This document shows positions 26,500-35,283 of a stretch of 64,000 nucleotides of DNA, one piece after another. This DNA is from GCA-002722245 sp038154685 (GTDB lineage Bacteria; Bacteroidota; Bacteroidia; Flavobacteriales_C; GCA-002722245). A model generated the notes under the pieces. It ran no database searches. It was not told where the DNA came from and saw nothing but the letters and a program-made list of their open reading frames with translations. The DNA lies in assembly GCA_038154685.1 (NCBI GenBank), contig JAYPYW010000001.1, positions 1-64,000 of the forward strand, written 5' to 3'. Position 1 is the stretch's first letter. Every line of letters starts with the position of its first letter. A program made the position numbers and the translations under genes.

Positions 26500-27921
26500 A
26501 TGAAAGAATTCATTTTTGAAGGTTCAAAAGATGCAATACTCGCAACAGATTTAAAAGGAATTATTTCTTACTGTAACCCCTCAGCATGCGAACTTTTAGG
26601 TTATTCAGAAGAGGAGTTACTAGGATCAAATTATAACTTACTTACTTCAGAAAGCGACAACATATCTTTTACTCAGGCAAAAGATTATATTTTATTTAAT
26701 CAAGAATTACAACCTCATCCTTCTTCGGTAAAAACAAAACAAGGTAAACTTGAAACAGTTATAGTTCAATATTCTGCTGTAAAGGATAATGCAGGCAATT
26801 TATTAGGTTTATCAGCATTTTTAAGAAAGCCAAACCTCTTTGAGAAAACAGCCAGTAATGCACAAGCATTATTAGAAACTGCTCCTGATTCAATGATTAT
26901 TGTAAATGATAAAGGCCAAATAGTTTTCACTAATTACCAAACCGAAAATATGTTTGGTTATACCAGTCAGGAATTATTAGGTAACAAAATTGAAATTCTA
27001 ATACCCGACGAATACAAAAATCACATTGGTCACCGAGATAAATACATTGAAAATCACCGGCCAAGGAGTATGGGACAAGGATCGGAGCTTTTTGCTAAAG
27101 CAAAAAGTGGAAAGAAAATTCCCGTTGAAATTTCATTAAGCCCCTTAGAAACAAAGGATGGATTATTCGTTTCTGCTGCAATAAGAGACATTACTGATAG
27201 AAAGAAAATCGAAAACAGATTAGCAACTTCCAACCAAGAACTCCAGGTTAAAAATAAGGACCTAGAGCAATTCGCATTTATTTCCAGTCATGATTTACAA
27301 GAACCACTAAAAACTGTAATGGGGTTTGTACCTCTTTTGAAGAAGGAATATTCGGACGTTATTGATGAAAATGGTAAAATGTATATCAATTTTATCGAAG
27401 AAGCTGTCTCGAGAATGAGCGAATCAGTTAATTCCTTATTAGAATACAGTAGAATTGGAAGAAATGCCGAAGCCGGATTAATCAACACCAACGAATTGGT
27501 TAAAAATGTACTTAAAGATTTAGGAGGAAGAATAGATGATTCATCAGCAAAAATAAAAGTTGACGATCTTCCAAAAATCATCGGTTTTGAAACAGAAATA
27601 AGGCTCGTTTTCCAAAACTTACTTACCAATGCCATGAAATTCATGGAGAAAGATATAACTGCAAATATTTCCATCTCATGTAATAAAACACGTGAATTCT
27701 TCGAATTTATAGTAAAGGATAATGGAATTGGTATCAAAGAGCAATTTAAAGAAAAGATCTTTGTTATTTTCCAACGTTTACATAACCGTAAAAACTACTC
27801 TGGTTCTGGAATTGGATTAGCCCATTGCCGAAAAATTGTTGAATTACATGGTGGTAAAATTTGGGTAGAAAGTGAAGAAGGAAAGGGAAGTAGTTTCAAA
27901 TTTACAATACCAAGAAAATAA
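26500..27921 (+). CDS. PAS-domain sensor histidine kinase
   Basis: A 473-residue cytoplasmic kinase with two PAS domains (about 1-110 and 118-232; FTNYQTENMFGYTSQELLG and the PAC-like ISLSPLETKDGLFVSAAIRDITDRK). A short coiled coil follows, then a HisKA domain with His264 in FISSHDLQEPLKTV and a HATPase domain (NLLTNAMKF N-box, VKDNGIGIKEQF, SGSGIGLAHCRKIVELHGGKIWVES). The phytochrome-like HisKA variant often signals to small single-domain response regulators, and one is encoded just downstream on the opposite strand. There are no membrane segments, so membrane input may come from the GAF protein 3 bases upstream. Confidence 0.93.
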   Translation: MKEFIFEGSKDAILATDLKGIISYCNPSACELLGYSEEELLGSNYNLLTSESDNISFTQAKDYILFNQELQPHPSSVKTKQGKLETVIVQYSAVKDNAGNLLGLSAFLRKPNLFEKTASNAQALLETAPDSMIIVNDKGQIVFTNYQTENMFGYTSQELLGNKIEILIPDEYKNHIGHRDKYIENHRPRSMGQGSELFAKAKSGKKIPVEISLSPLETKDGLFVSAAIRDITDRKKIENRLATSNQELQVKNKDLEQFAFISSHDLQEPLKTVMGFVPLLKKEYSDVIDENGKMYINFIEEAVSRMSESVNSLLEYSRIGRNAEAGLINTNELVKNVLKDLGGRIDDSSAKIKVDDLPKIIGFETEIRLVFQNLLTNAMKFMEKDITANISISCNKTREFFEFIVKDNGIGIKEQFKEKIFVIFQRLHNRKNYSGSGIGLAHCRKIVELHGGKIWVESEEGKGSSFKFTIPRK

Positions 27922-27922
27922 A

Positions 27923-27941
27923 AAGCCTCACAAAGAGGCTT
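27923..27941. terminator. Terminator between convergent kinase and response-regulator genes
   Basis: Perfect 7-bp stem AAGCCTC / GAGGCTT with loop ACAAA. T-tract is on the minus-strand side, so it serves the response regulator best. It begins just after the kinase stop and probably acts in both directions. Confidence 0.75.
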
Positions 27942-27992
27942 AAAAAAATATCTTTTCGATTAGAAGATTATTTAAGGCTTAATTCTAAAACA

Positions 27993-28373
27993 TTATTCAA
28001 CCCCAATAAGAATTTTATTGGCGTAATACTCACTCAAAGGCTTATTGATATAATATTTAACGTTTTCGTTTTCTTCCGCTCTTTCCATATCCGATGGTAA
28101 AATTGAAGTAGTCAACATAATAACTTTAGAAGCTTTCAATTCATCTTGCCTTTCTCCTTCAAGAATTGATAGAAGCTCCCAACCATCTAATCTTGGCATA
28201 TTTATATCAAGGAATATGTAATCAGGTAACTTATCCATTTCAAGCATTTTATCCAAAGCCTCATCAGGATCCGAAAACTTTTCAATTTGAAACCCGCCAT
28301 TTAAGGACTCAATAACCTTTTGAGTAAGAACATTAAATCCTTCGTTATCGTCTATTAAATAAATTAATGCCAT
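27993..28373 (-). CDS. Single-domain CheY-like response regulator (Rcp1 type)
   Basis: A 126-residue receiver domain without an output domain. It has the acidic pair Asp8-Asp9 (LIDDN), phospho-acceptor Asp56 (FLDINMP), Thr88 (MLTTS) and Lys111 (INKPL). The ATG at 28373 (MALIYLIDDN) is the natural start, because upstream in-frame codons run through a 20-bp inverted repeat. Small receivers of this kind usually take phosphate from PAS/phytochrome-type kinases such as the one ending at 27921, with which this gene converges. Confidence 0.92.
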   Translation of the reverse strand: MALIYLIDDNEGFNVLTQKVIESLNGGFQIEKFSDPDEALDKMLEMDKLPDYIFLDINMPRLDGWELLSILEGERQDELKASKVIMLTTSILPSDMERAEENENVKYYINKPLSEYYANKILIGVE

Positions 28374-28408
28374 ATTTCTACCTTTTGATGAGTAAGAGAT
28401 ACGCCAAT

Positions 28409-28454
28409 TAAGAAGTATTGTTACATTAAAAGTATAATGTAACAATACTTCTTA
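28409..28454. repeat. Perfect 20-bp inverted repeat upstream of the response regulator
   Basis: TAAGAAGTATTGTTACATTA (28409-28428) and its exact reverse complement (28435-28454) surround the six-base loop AAAGTA. It lies 35 bases upstream of the response-regulator start and 32 bases beyond the tadA stop. There is no T-run, so it is not an ordinary terminator. It could be an operator, an mRNA stabiliser or a processing signal. Confidence 0.85.
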
Positions 28455-28486
28455 GTTTCTTACTATGCTCCTTATAACACTATTGA

Positions 28487-28936
28487 CTATAACCTCTTTT
28501 TACGGAAAAAATCTCTTAAAAGTGTTTTACATTCCTCTTCCATAACGCCCCACTCGATCTTTGTTTTAGGATGTAGCATATTCTCATTAAATGATCTAAA
28601 CCCTCTTTTATCATCCTTTGCTGCGATTACAACTTTCTTTAATCTAGTCCAATAACCTGCTCCTGCACACATTGAACATGGTTCAAGCGTCACATATAAC
28701 GTACATTCCTCTAAAAATTTTCCGCCTAAATAATTAGCTGCCATCGTAAAAGCTTGCATTTCTGCATGGGCCGTTACATCATTTAAAGCTTCGGTCATGT
28801 TATGAGCTTTCGCTATAACCTGGTTCTTACAAACGATAACAGCTCCTACTGGAACTTCATCCATTTCAAAAGCTTTTTGAGCTTCTTGAAAGGCCAACTT
28901 CATAAAATGTTCGTCGCTAAAAACTGATAAACTCAT
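28487..28936 (-). CDS. tadA: tRNA-specific adenosine deaminase TadA
   Basis: TadA deaminates A34 of tRNA-Arg(ACG) to inosine. The 149 residues have the cytidine-deaminase-fold zinc site: His57 and catalytic Glu59 in TAHAEMQAF, and Cys87/Cys90 in EPCSMCAGA. The C-terminal FFRKKR is typical. The ATG at 28936 lies only four bases after a TACTTTTG -7 element on the minus strand, so the mRNA may have almost no leader. Divergent from aspS. Confidence 0.95.
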   Translation of the reverse strand: MSLSVFSDEHFMKLAFQEAQKAFEMDEVPVGAVIVCKNQVIAKAHNMTEALNDVTAHAEMQAFTMAANYLGGKFLEECTLYVTLEPCSMCAGAGYWTRLKKVVIAAKDDKRGFRSFNENMLHPKTKIEWGVMEEECKTLLRDFFRKKRL

Positions 28937-28940
28937 ATTG

Positions 28941-28948
28941 CAAAAGTA
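28941..28948 (-). promoter_or_regulatory. -7 promoter element of tadA
   Basis: TACTTTTG on the minus strand (TAnnTTTG consensus), four bases from the tadA ATG. No convincing -33 TTTG is seen. Confidence 0.6.
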
Positions 28949-28991
28949 AAGTTTTCGATGAACTAGGGACCGCAGACTGTCATCCTTTTAC

Positions 28992-28999
28992 TATTTTTG
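28992..28999 (+). promoter_or_regulatory. -7 promoter element of aspS
   Basis: TATTTTTG (TAnnTTTG consensus), 23 bases upstream of the aspS ATG. Confidence 0.6.
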
Positions 29000-29022
29000 C
29001 ATCTCAATTTTAATTGGAGATT

Positions 29023-30771
29023 ATGTACAGGTCACACAACTGCGGAGAATTAAGAATTTCAAACGTTGGAACAGAAGTAACCTTAAGTGGTTGGGTTCAG
29101 AAGGTTAGAAACAAAGGAGGTTTAATCTGGGTTGACTTACGTGACCGCTATGGAATTACTCAATTAGTTTTAGAAGAAGGTGTTTCAAGCGCTGATGTAA
29201 TTGAAACTGCTAAGAAATTAGGTCGTGAATTTGTAATTTCTGCAAAAGGTGAAGTAATTGAGCGTTATTCAAAATCAGACAAAATAGTTACGGGTGAGAT
29301 AGAAATTAAAGTTGATGAATTATCTATTCTTAATGAGGCATTAACACCTCCTTTCACTATTGAAGATGACACAGATGGTGGTGAGGAATTAAGAATGAAA
29401 TACAGATACCTTGACATTCGAAGAAACCCAGTACGTGCCAATTTAGAATTAAGAAATAAAGTTTCTTTCGAAACAAGAAAATATTTAGAAAGTCAGGATT
29501 TCCTAGAAGTTGAAACGCCTGTTTTAATCAAATCTACTCCTGAAGGAGCTCGTGATTTTGTTGTTCCTTCAAGAATGAATCCTGGTGAGTTTTACGCCTT
29601 ACCGCAGTCTCCACAAACATTCAAACAATTATTAATGGTAGCTGGAATGGACCGTTACTATCAAATTGTAAAGTGTTTCAGAGACGAAGATTTAAGAGCC
29701 GATCGTCAGCCAGAGTTTACTCAAATCGACTGTGAAATGTCTTTTGTTACTCAAGAAGATATCATTCAAACTTTCGAAGGTTTAGCTAAACATTTATTCA
29801 AATCAGTTTTAGATGTTGAATTATCAGACTTCCCAAGAATGACTTATGCTGATGCCATGAGATTTTACGGAAGTGATAAACCTGACACAAGATTTGGAAT
29901 GGAGTTCGTTGAGCTTAACGATGTAGCTCAAAATAAAGGATTCAAAGTATTTGATGCAGTTGAATTAGTTGTTGGAATTAATGTTGAAGGATGTGCATCA
30001 TACTCTAGAAAACAATTAGATAAGATTACAGATTTCGTTAAACGTCCACAAGTTGGTGCTAATGGAGTTGTTTATGTTAAATACAACGAAGACGGAACAT
30101 TCAAGTCTTCAGTTGATAAGTTCTTCGATCAAGAAGGGTTAAAAGCTTGGGCTGATAAAGCCAATGCTAAACCTGGTGATTTATTATTAGTATTAGCAGG
30201 TGATACCAATAAAGTTCGTAATCAAATGAATGAATTAAGATTACACATGGGTAATGAGCTTGGGTTAAGAGATCCTAAAGTATTTAAACCATTATGGGTT
30301 GTTGACTTCCCTCTTTTAGAGTGGGATGAAGAAACTGAAAGATACCATGCAATGCACCACCCATTTACCTCTCCAAAGGAAGAAGATTTCGACAAAATGG
30401 AATCTGCGCCAGGAGAAGTAAGAGCAAATGCATACGATCTTTGTATGAATGGGGTTGAACTTGGTGGAGGATCAATTAGAATCTTCGACAAAGACCTTCA
30501 AAAGAGAATGTTTGATCTTTTAGGTTTCTCAGAAGAAGAGGCTAAAGAACAATTTGGGTTCTTAATGAACGCCTTTGAATATGGAGCTCCTCCGCATGGA
30601 GGTTTAGCATTTGGTTTCGACAGACTTTGTGCGATGTTAGGTGGGCAAGATTCTATAAGAGATTTTATTGCTTTCCCGAAAAACAACTCAGGAAGAGACG
30701 TAATGATAAACTCTCCAGCAACAATTGACGTAGAACAACTTAACGAATTAAATATTTCGCTTAAAGGTTAA
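29023..30771 (+). CDS. aspS: Aspartyl-tRNA synthetase
   Basis: AspS charges tRNA-Asp. The protein is 582 residues from the ATG at 29023 (MYRSHNCGELRI); a TTG three codons earlier is less likely because it would add residues before the conserved start. It has an N-terminal OB anticodon-binding domain (VTLSGWVQKVRNKGGLIWVDLRD), class II motif 2 (CFRDEDLRADRQPEFTQID) and motif 3 (GLAFGFDRLCAMLGG). The bacterial GAD insertion lies between (about 290-420). The stop overlaps the VanZ-like start by one base. Confidence 0.97.
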   Translation: MYRSHNCGELRISNVGTEVTLSGWVQKVRNKGGLIWVDLRDRYGITQLVLEEGVSSADVIETAKKLGREFVISAKGEVIERYSKSDKIVTGEIEIKVDELSILNEALTPPFTIEDDTDGGEELRMKYRYLDIRRNPVRANLELRNKVSFETRKYLESQDFLEVETPVLIKSTPEGARDFVVPSRMNPGEFYALPQSPQTFKQLLMVAGMDRYYQIVKCFRDEDLRADRQPEFTQIDCEMSFVTQEDIIQTFEGLAKHLFKSVLDVELSDFPRMTYADAMRFYGSDKPDTRFGMEFVELNDVAQNKGFKVFDAVELVVGINVEGCASYSRKQLDKITDFVKRPQVGANGVVYVKYNEDGTFKSSVDKFFDQEGLKAWADKANAKPGDLLLVLAGDTNKVRNQMNELRLHMGNELGLRDPKVFKPLWVVDFPLLEWDEETERYHAMHHPFTSPKEEDFDKMESAPGEVRANAYDLCMNGVELGGGSIRIFDKDLQKRMFDLLGFSEEEAKEQFGFLMNAFEYGAPPHGGLAFGFDRLCAMLGGQDSIRDFIAFPKNNSGRDVMINSPATIDVEQLNELNISLKG

Positions 30772-31151
30772 TGTTTTTACGTTACAACATATTTACTTTA
30801 TTCTTCTTGGGATTAATCCTTGTTGGATGTTTAATCCCGGGTAGTAACTTGCCTAAAGCAACAACTCAAAACTTAGATAAGGTGATGCACATTACTTTAT
30901 TCTTTTTGTTTTCTTTTAGCGCAATAGTAGGGTTTGTAAAACAAAGTCAGTTCCCAAAACTTCATTACGACGCAGTTAAGTTCGTTATTGGAATTAGCGC
31001 TTTTTTAACAATTGCTACCGAAGTTGTTCAACATTTTTTTATCCCTCGTAGGACTTTTGATTTGTTTGATATTATTGCCGATTTAGTTGGGTTGGTATTG
31101 GCTTTTGGTTTCTTCATGTATGTTAGAGGAGATAAAAAATGTGGGTTTTAA
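30771..31151 (+). CDS. VanZ-like membrane protein
   Basis: A 126-residue protein with four hydrophobic segments and the VanZ-like pattern: an N-terminal TM, NLDKVMHITLFFLFSF, ISAFLTIATEVVQHFFIPRRTFDLFDIIADLVGLVLAFGF. The conserved Glu (TEVVQ) and Asp (DIIAD) residues are present. VanZ itself gives low-level teicoplanin resistance, but the role of stand-alone relatives in Bacteroidota is unknown. It overlaps the aspS stop by one base (TAATG), and its 3' end overlaps comF by four bases on the opposite strand. Confidence 0.85.
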   Translation: MFLRYNIFTLFFLGLILVGCLIPGSNLPKATTQNLDKVMHITLFFLFSFSAIVGFVKQSQFPKLHYDAVKFVIGISAFLTIATEVVQHFFIPRRTFDLFDIIADLVGLVLAFGFFMYVRGDKKCGF

Positions 31152-31825
31152 TCTTCCAAACCTCTGTAAGCTAAACAAACTATTGTTACTTCTACCCCAT
31201 TCGTAATTAGTTCGTTTGCACATGAAACCAAGGTGGCTCCTGTGGTTATAACATCATCAATAAGGTAAACATGATTTAGTTTATTTAATTCCTTCACCCT
31301 AAACCGTTGATACATATTTTCAAAACGATCATAAACTCCTTTATCTGTTTGCGTTGCTGTTTCCTCTGGCCTAAGAATTAAAGACTTCAGCTCAAAACCA
31401 TGATAATCTGCAAACCCTTTAGCTAGAATTTCTGCTTGATTATAACCTCTTTTGCGTTGCTTTTTAGGATGCATCGGAACGAAAGTTACTACTGAATCCG
31501 GAATCAAATCCAACTTTATAACTTTGGCCATATGAGCACCTAAATTTAATGCCAGCTTTTTGTTTCCATTGTATTTAAACTCGTGAATTAAAGTCTGTAG
31601 CTTTTCTTTCTTAAGAAATTGATACGGAACGAATACGTTTTTAATTGTAGCCTTTCCCCAAAAAAGTTGTGCTAACTCTTCTTGTCTTCCTTCAGATGTT
31701 CCAATTTCCATAAAATTCAGCTCACAATGCAAGCAAAAATTGATCTCTCCTTTAACCAAAGGAACTTTACAACTCGTGCACAAAGTCGGATAAATTGAAG
31801 AAATTAGGCCTTTAAATATTGACAT
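31148..31825 (-). CDS. ComF family phosphoribosyltransferase-like protein
   Basis: A 225-residue ComF-like protein. An N-terminal zinc-finger-like part holds the Cys pairs CTSCKVPL and FCLHC (about 13-35). The C-terminal phosphoribosyltransferase fold has RKRGYNQAEILAKGF and the PRPP-binding loop VYLIDDVITTGATL. In naturally competent bacteria ComF takes part in DNA uptake. Here no competence genes adjoin it, so the process is uncertain. The ATG at 31825 (MSIFKGLISS) is preferred to a TTG six codons upstream. Confidence 0.9.
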   Translation of the reverse strand: MSIFKGLISSIYPTLCTSCKVPLVKGEINFCLHCELNFMEIGTSEGRQEELAQLFWGKATIKNVFVPYQFLKKEKLQTLIHEFKYNGNKKLALNLGAHMAKVIKLDLIPDSVVTFVPMHPKKQRKRGYNQAEILAKGFADYHGFELKSLILRPEETATQTDKGVYDRFENMYQRFRVKELNKLNHVYLIDDVITTGATLVSCANELITNGVEVTIVCLAYRGLED

Positions 31826-31861
31826 CTCATTACAGGAATTCAATAATACCTAAAAATACAG

Positions 31862-31869
31862 TATATTTG
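31862..31869 (+). promoter_or_regulatory. -7 promoter element of the coiled-coil protein gene
   Basis: TATATTTG (TAnnTTTG), 28 bases before the ATG at 31898. Confidence 0.55.
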
Positions 31870-31897
31870 CGATTGAACTCGGAATTTAATGTAGGTT

Positions 31898-32896
31898 ATG
31901 AGCGACTCACAAGAGAAAAAAAAGGGTAAAGGGTTAATAATTGTTCTATTCGTAGTAATCGGTTTATTAACTGGTGCGGCAGGATTTTTAGCGAAAGTAG
32001 CTTTCGTAGATCAAAGTGGTGAAATTGAAACTCTTCAAAGAAAGACTGAGACTACACAATCAAGATACAAAAGACTTACTGGAGATATTGATAAAGCTAA
32101 GAACCTTTTAGCTTCAATTGATATTTCAGGTTTTGATACTGCGGGAATCGATACAGCAATGTTCGGTGGTGATATCGCAGCAATTTTGGAGAAAAGAAAA
32201 GAAAGCGCGGAAAAAATTGCTGAATTAGAAGGTCAAATTCAGGAATTAATTTCTCAATCAGAGGGTCAAGCTAAGAACTTTTCTCAGTTCAAAGCTTTAT
32301 ACGCAAAGTTAAAAACTGAGGTATACTTATTGAGATCTGAAATCTCTAAGTTGAAAGCGAAGAATCAGGCTTTAATTTCTGAAAATGCAAGATTAAAAGA
32401 AGAAAACCAAAAATTAGGTACAGACCTTCAAGGTGCTAATGCAGCAAACGCTGAGTTAACTGATGCCAACAATACACTTCAAGGAAAAGTTAACATGGGT
32501 AAACGTCTTCAAACTTTCGACAAAACTGCTGAAGGAGTTAAGTTGAGAAGAAATGGAGAAGAGAAATCCACAAACAGAGCAAGAAGAGCTGATAAGATTA
32601 GAGTTGCATTCACAATTGGTAAAAACCCACTTACTGATGCGGGTGATGTTGATTTATATTTAAGAGTTCTTGATCCAGACGATAGAGTTGTATCTCAAGG
32701 GGGTGAGGAATTCAACTATAAGAATGAAAAGTTAATTTACACTTCTAAAGAAACTATCAATTATCAAAACGCAGCAACTGATGTAATTCTTTATGCTGAG
32801 AAAGTGGGAGGTAAACCATTTACTGAAGGATTATACAAAGTTCAAGTATACACTAAATCTGATATGATCATGGTGGAGACATTCACTTTGAAGTAG
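31898..32896 (+). CDS. Membrane-anchored coiled-coil protein of unknown function
   Basis: A 332-residue protein with an N-terminal signal anchor (GLIIVLFVVIGLLTGAAGFLA, about 13-33). A long coiled coil follows (about 40-205; IAELEGQIQELISQSEG, LKAKNQALISENARLKEEN). The C-terminal globular domain is beta-rich (about 220-332; RVAFTIGKNPLTDAGDVDLYLRVLDPDDRVV, LYKVQVYTKSDMIMVETFTLK). Similar proteins are common in Bacteroidota without a known role. The C-terminal part is probably periplasmic. It is monocistronic with its own promoter and a strong terminator, suggesting steady, separate expression. Confidence 0.8.
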   Translation: MSDSQEKKKGKGLIIVLFVVIGLLTGAAGFLAKVAFVDQSGEIETLQRKTETTQSRYKRLTGDIDKAKNLLASIDISGFDTAGIDTAMFGGDIAAILEKRKESAEKIAELEGQIQELISQSEGQAKNFSQFKALYAKLKTEVYLLRSEISKLKAKNQALISENARLKEENQKLGTDLQGANAANAELTDANNTLQGKVNMGKRLQTFDKTAEGVKLRRNGEEKSTNRARRADKIRVAFTIGKNPLTDAGDVDLYLRVLDPDDRVVSQGGEEFNYKNEKLIYTSKETINYQNAATDVILYAEKVGGKPFTEGLYKVQVYTKSDMIMVETFTLK

Positions 32897-32915
32897 ATTT
32901 ATAAAACTTTATTTA

Positions 32916-32948
32916 AAAGCTGTTTGGCCTTGCTAAACAGCTTTTTTT
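32916..32948 (+). terminator. Intrinsic terminator
   Basis: A 10-bp stem AAAGCTGTTT / AAACAGCTTT followed by a run of T to 32948, 19 bases after the stop of the coiled-coil protein gene. Confidence 0.9.
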
Positions 32949-32971
32949 ATTTCTAATCGATAGATATACCT

Positions 32972-32979
32972 TACTTTTG
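32972..32979 (+). promoter_or_regulatory. -7 promoter element of mgtE
   Basis: TACTTTTG, seven bases upstream of the GTG start of mgtE, so the transcript would begin at or near the start codon. Confidence 0.6.
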
Positions 32980-32986
32980 CTTTATC

Positions 32987-34336
32987 GTGAGCAGACAGGA
33001 CGAATTCATAAAACTTTTTATTGAGAAACTACCTAGTAGACTCGAAGAAGGGAAGATTGAGAAGATTATTTCTCGATTAGATGATATGCACCCTGCTGAT
33101 ATTGCTGAAATAATTAGAAGAGTTGACGACAATGATGTTGTTGCCATCGTAAGATTATTAAGTGAAGAAGTTAGATCAGATGTTGTAGCTGAACTAGAAC
33201 CGGAGGAAAGGGAAAAACTACTTGAAATCTTACCTGCAACAGAGATTGCTGAATCTGTTGTTAACAAAATGGATTCCGATGATGCTGCTGATCTATTATC
33301 TGAATTACCACTCGAAAAACAATCTAATGTAATTAACGCTCTTGAGGATACTGAGCAGGCTCAGGACATCCTTGACCTACTTACATATGATGAAGATTCC
33401 GCTGGAGGATTAATGGCTAAGGAACTTGTAAAAGTTCGAGAAAATTGGACCATTAAGGAATGTGAGGTAGAATTAAGGAAACAAGCTGAAGAGGTTGAAG
33501 ATATTCATACAGTTTATGTTGTTGATGAATATGAGAAGTTGGTTGGTATTATTCCTTTAAAAGCAATTATCCTTAATTCACCAAGTAAAAAAATAAAGGA
33601 CATCACTGAAAAGGATGTTATATCTGTTAAAGCCAACGCTGAAAGTAAGGAAGTCTCAAGGTTAATGGACAAATACGACTTAGTTGTTATGCCCGTTGTA
33701 AACGAAATAAATCAGCTTGTTGGAAGAATTACTATTGATGATGTTGTTGACGTAATTGTTGAGGAGGCTGAAAAGGACTACCAAATGCTTTCGGGAATTT
33801 CGGAGGATGTAGAATCATCAGATAATGTTTGGCAATTAACAAGAGCAAGATTCCCTTGGCTTTTAGTTGGAATGCTTGGAGGTATATGTGGTGCTTTAGT
33901 TATTGGATTTTTTGAAAAAGGTGTCAACCCAGCACTTATGGCATTTATTCCGTTAATTGTTGCAATGGGTGGAAATGTTGGAATTCAATCATCTGCGTTA
34001 GTTGTACAGGGGCTTGCAAACAATTCCCTTACTGGAACAATTGCGAGTAAACTATTCAAAGAATTGGGTGTAGGAATTGTAAATGGATTACTTTGTGCTA
34101 CCTTGCTTCTTTTGGTAAATTTATTAATGGGCGAACCCGCTAATAACTCAATTGCAATTAGCGTTTCCCTTCTATCAGTTATAATTTTTGCAGCCATATT
34201 TGGAACATGGATTCCATTGTTTTTTCACAAAATTAAAATTGATCCAGCATTAGCTACTGGACCATTTATTACAACAGCCAATGACATTTTTGGACTGTTC
34301 CTTTATTTCTACATCTGTAAATTATTGGTTGGATAA
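32987..34336 (+). CDS. mgtE: Magnesium transporter MgtE
   Basis: A 449-residue Mg2+ channel/transporter. The order is the acidic MgtE N-terminal superhelical domain (about 25-130; MHPADIAEIIRRVDDND), two CBS domains (about 135-255; EDIHTVYVVDEYEKLVGIIPL, DLVVMPVVNEINQLVGRITIDDVVDVI), a plug helix and five membrane helices with MGGNVGIQSSALVVQGL lining the pore. Family members gate on cytosolic Mg2+ through the N and CBS domains. The GTG start is only seven bases after a -7 element, hinting at a leaderless mRNA. Its stop overlaps the next gene by one base. Confidence 0.96.
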   Translation: MSRQDEFIKLFIEKLPSRLEEGKIEKIISRLDDMHPADIAEIIRRVDDNDVVAIVRLLSEEVRSDVVAELEPEEREKLLEILPATEIAESVVNKMDSDDAADLLSELPLEKQSNVINALEDTEQAQDILDLLTYDEDSAGGLMAKELVKVRENWTIKECEVELRKQAEEVEDIHTVYVVDEYEKLVGIIPLKAIILNSPSKKIKDITEKDVISVKANAESKEVSRLMDKYDLVVMPVVNEINQLVGRITIDDVVDVIVEEAEKDYQMLSGISEDVESSDNVWQLTRARFPWLLVGMLGGICGALVIGFFEKGVNPALMAFIPLIVAMGGNVGIQSSALVVQGLANNSLTGTIASKLFKELGVGIVNGLLCATLLLLVNLLMGEPANNSIAISVSLLSVIIFAAIFGTWIPLFFHKIKIDPALATGPFITTANDIFGLFLYFYICKLLVG

Positions 34337-35283
34337 TGCTGGGGAAAGTAATATTCATAGACTCAGTTCATGATATTCTATGGGAAAAACTTTCTGAAAT
34401 GGGATGGACTTGTGAAAACAAAACCAACCTTGATAAAGAGCAAACCCTTGAAATTTTAGGTGAATATGATGGTATTGTCATTCGATCTAAGTTCAAATTA
34501 GAAAAAGAACTCCTAAAAAGTTTAGCAAAACTTAAGTTCATAGCAAGAGCAGGATCAGGATTAGAAAATATAGATCTAGTAACATGTAAAGAGCTAGGGA
34601 TTGAAGTTTTTAGTTCTCCGGAAGGAAATCGAGACGCGGTTGCTGAGCATGCTATGGGTATGCTACTTATGCTACTAAATCATTTAAAAAGGGCTGATTC
34701 AGAAGTAAGAAAAGGTGTTTGGAAAAGGGCTGAAAATAGAGGGTATGAATTAAAAGGTAAAACAATTGGTTTAATTGGCTATGGTGTAATGGGTAAAGCT
34801 TTTGCTCAAAGATTATCAGGGTTTGAAATTGAGATTTTGGCTTACGATAAGTTCAAAACCGATTTTTCGGATGAATTTGTAAAAGAAGTTTCCCTAGAAA
34901 AAATTTTAGAAGAATCTGATATCGTTAGTTTGCACACAAATTACCTACCAGAAAACAAATACATGATTGATGATGATTTTATCAATCAAATGAATAAGCC
35001 TTTTATATTAATCAATACTGCAAGGGGGTTTAACGTAAAAACCTCAAGTTTGGTAAACGCCCTAAAGTCGGGAAAAATAATAGGAGCTTGCTTAGATGTG
35101 CTGGAAGTTGAATCCACTTCATTTGAATCTGTTGAAGACACCGATGAAATGAAATATCTAAAGCTATCAGAAAACGTGATTTTAAGTCCACATATTGCTG
35201 GCTGGACACATGAATCAAACTATAAATTAAGTGATGTTCTAGCAGAAAAAATCCAATCTTGGATTAATCTTGGAGCGCAATAA
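34336..35283 (+). CDS. D-isomer specific 2-hydroxyacid dehydrogenase (phosphoglycerate dehydrogenase-like)
   Basis: A 315-residue NAD-dependent dehydrogenase. It has a substrate-binding half with YDGIVIRSKFKL and FIARAGSGLENID, then SPEGNRDAVAEHAMGMLLML, a Rossmann fold (GLIGYGVMGKAFAQRL), the active-site Arg in INTARGF, Glu in LDVLEVES and His in SPHIAGWTHES. It lacks the C-terminal ACT domain of full-length SerA, so it is the short type. It could make 3-phosphohydroxypyruvate for serine or act on another 2-hydroxyacid. It overlaps the mgtE stop by one base; its 3' end overlaps the siaC-like gene by 20 bases on the other strand. Confidence 0.88.
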   Translation: MLGKVIFIDSVHDILWEKLSEMGWTCENKTNLDKEQTLEILGEYDGIVIRSKFKLEKELLKSLAKLKFIARAGSGLENIDLVTCKELGIEVFSSPEGNRDAVAEHAMGMLLMLLNHLKRADSEVRKGVWKRAENRGYELKGKTIGLIGYGVMGKAFAQRLSGFEIEILAYDKFKTDFSDEFVKEVSLEKILEESDIVSLHTNYLPENKYMIDDDFINQMNKPFILINTARGFNVKTSSLVNALKSGKIIGACLDVLEVESTSFESVEDTDEMKYLKLSENVILSPHIAGWTHESNYKLSDVLAEKIQSWINLGAQ

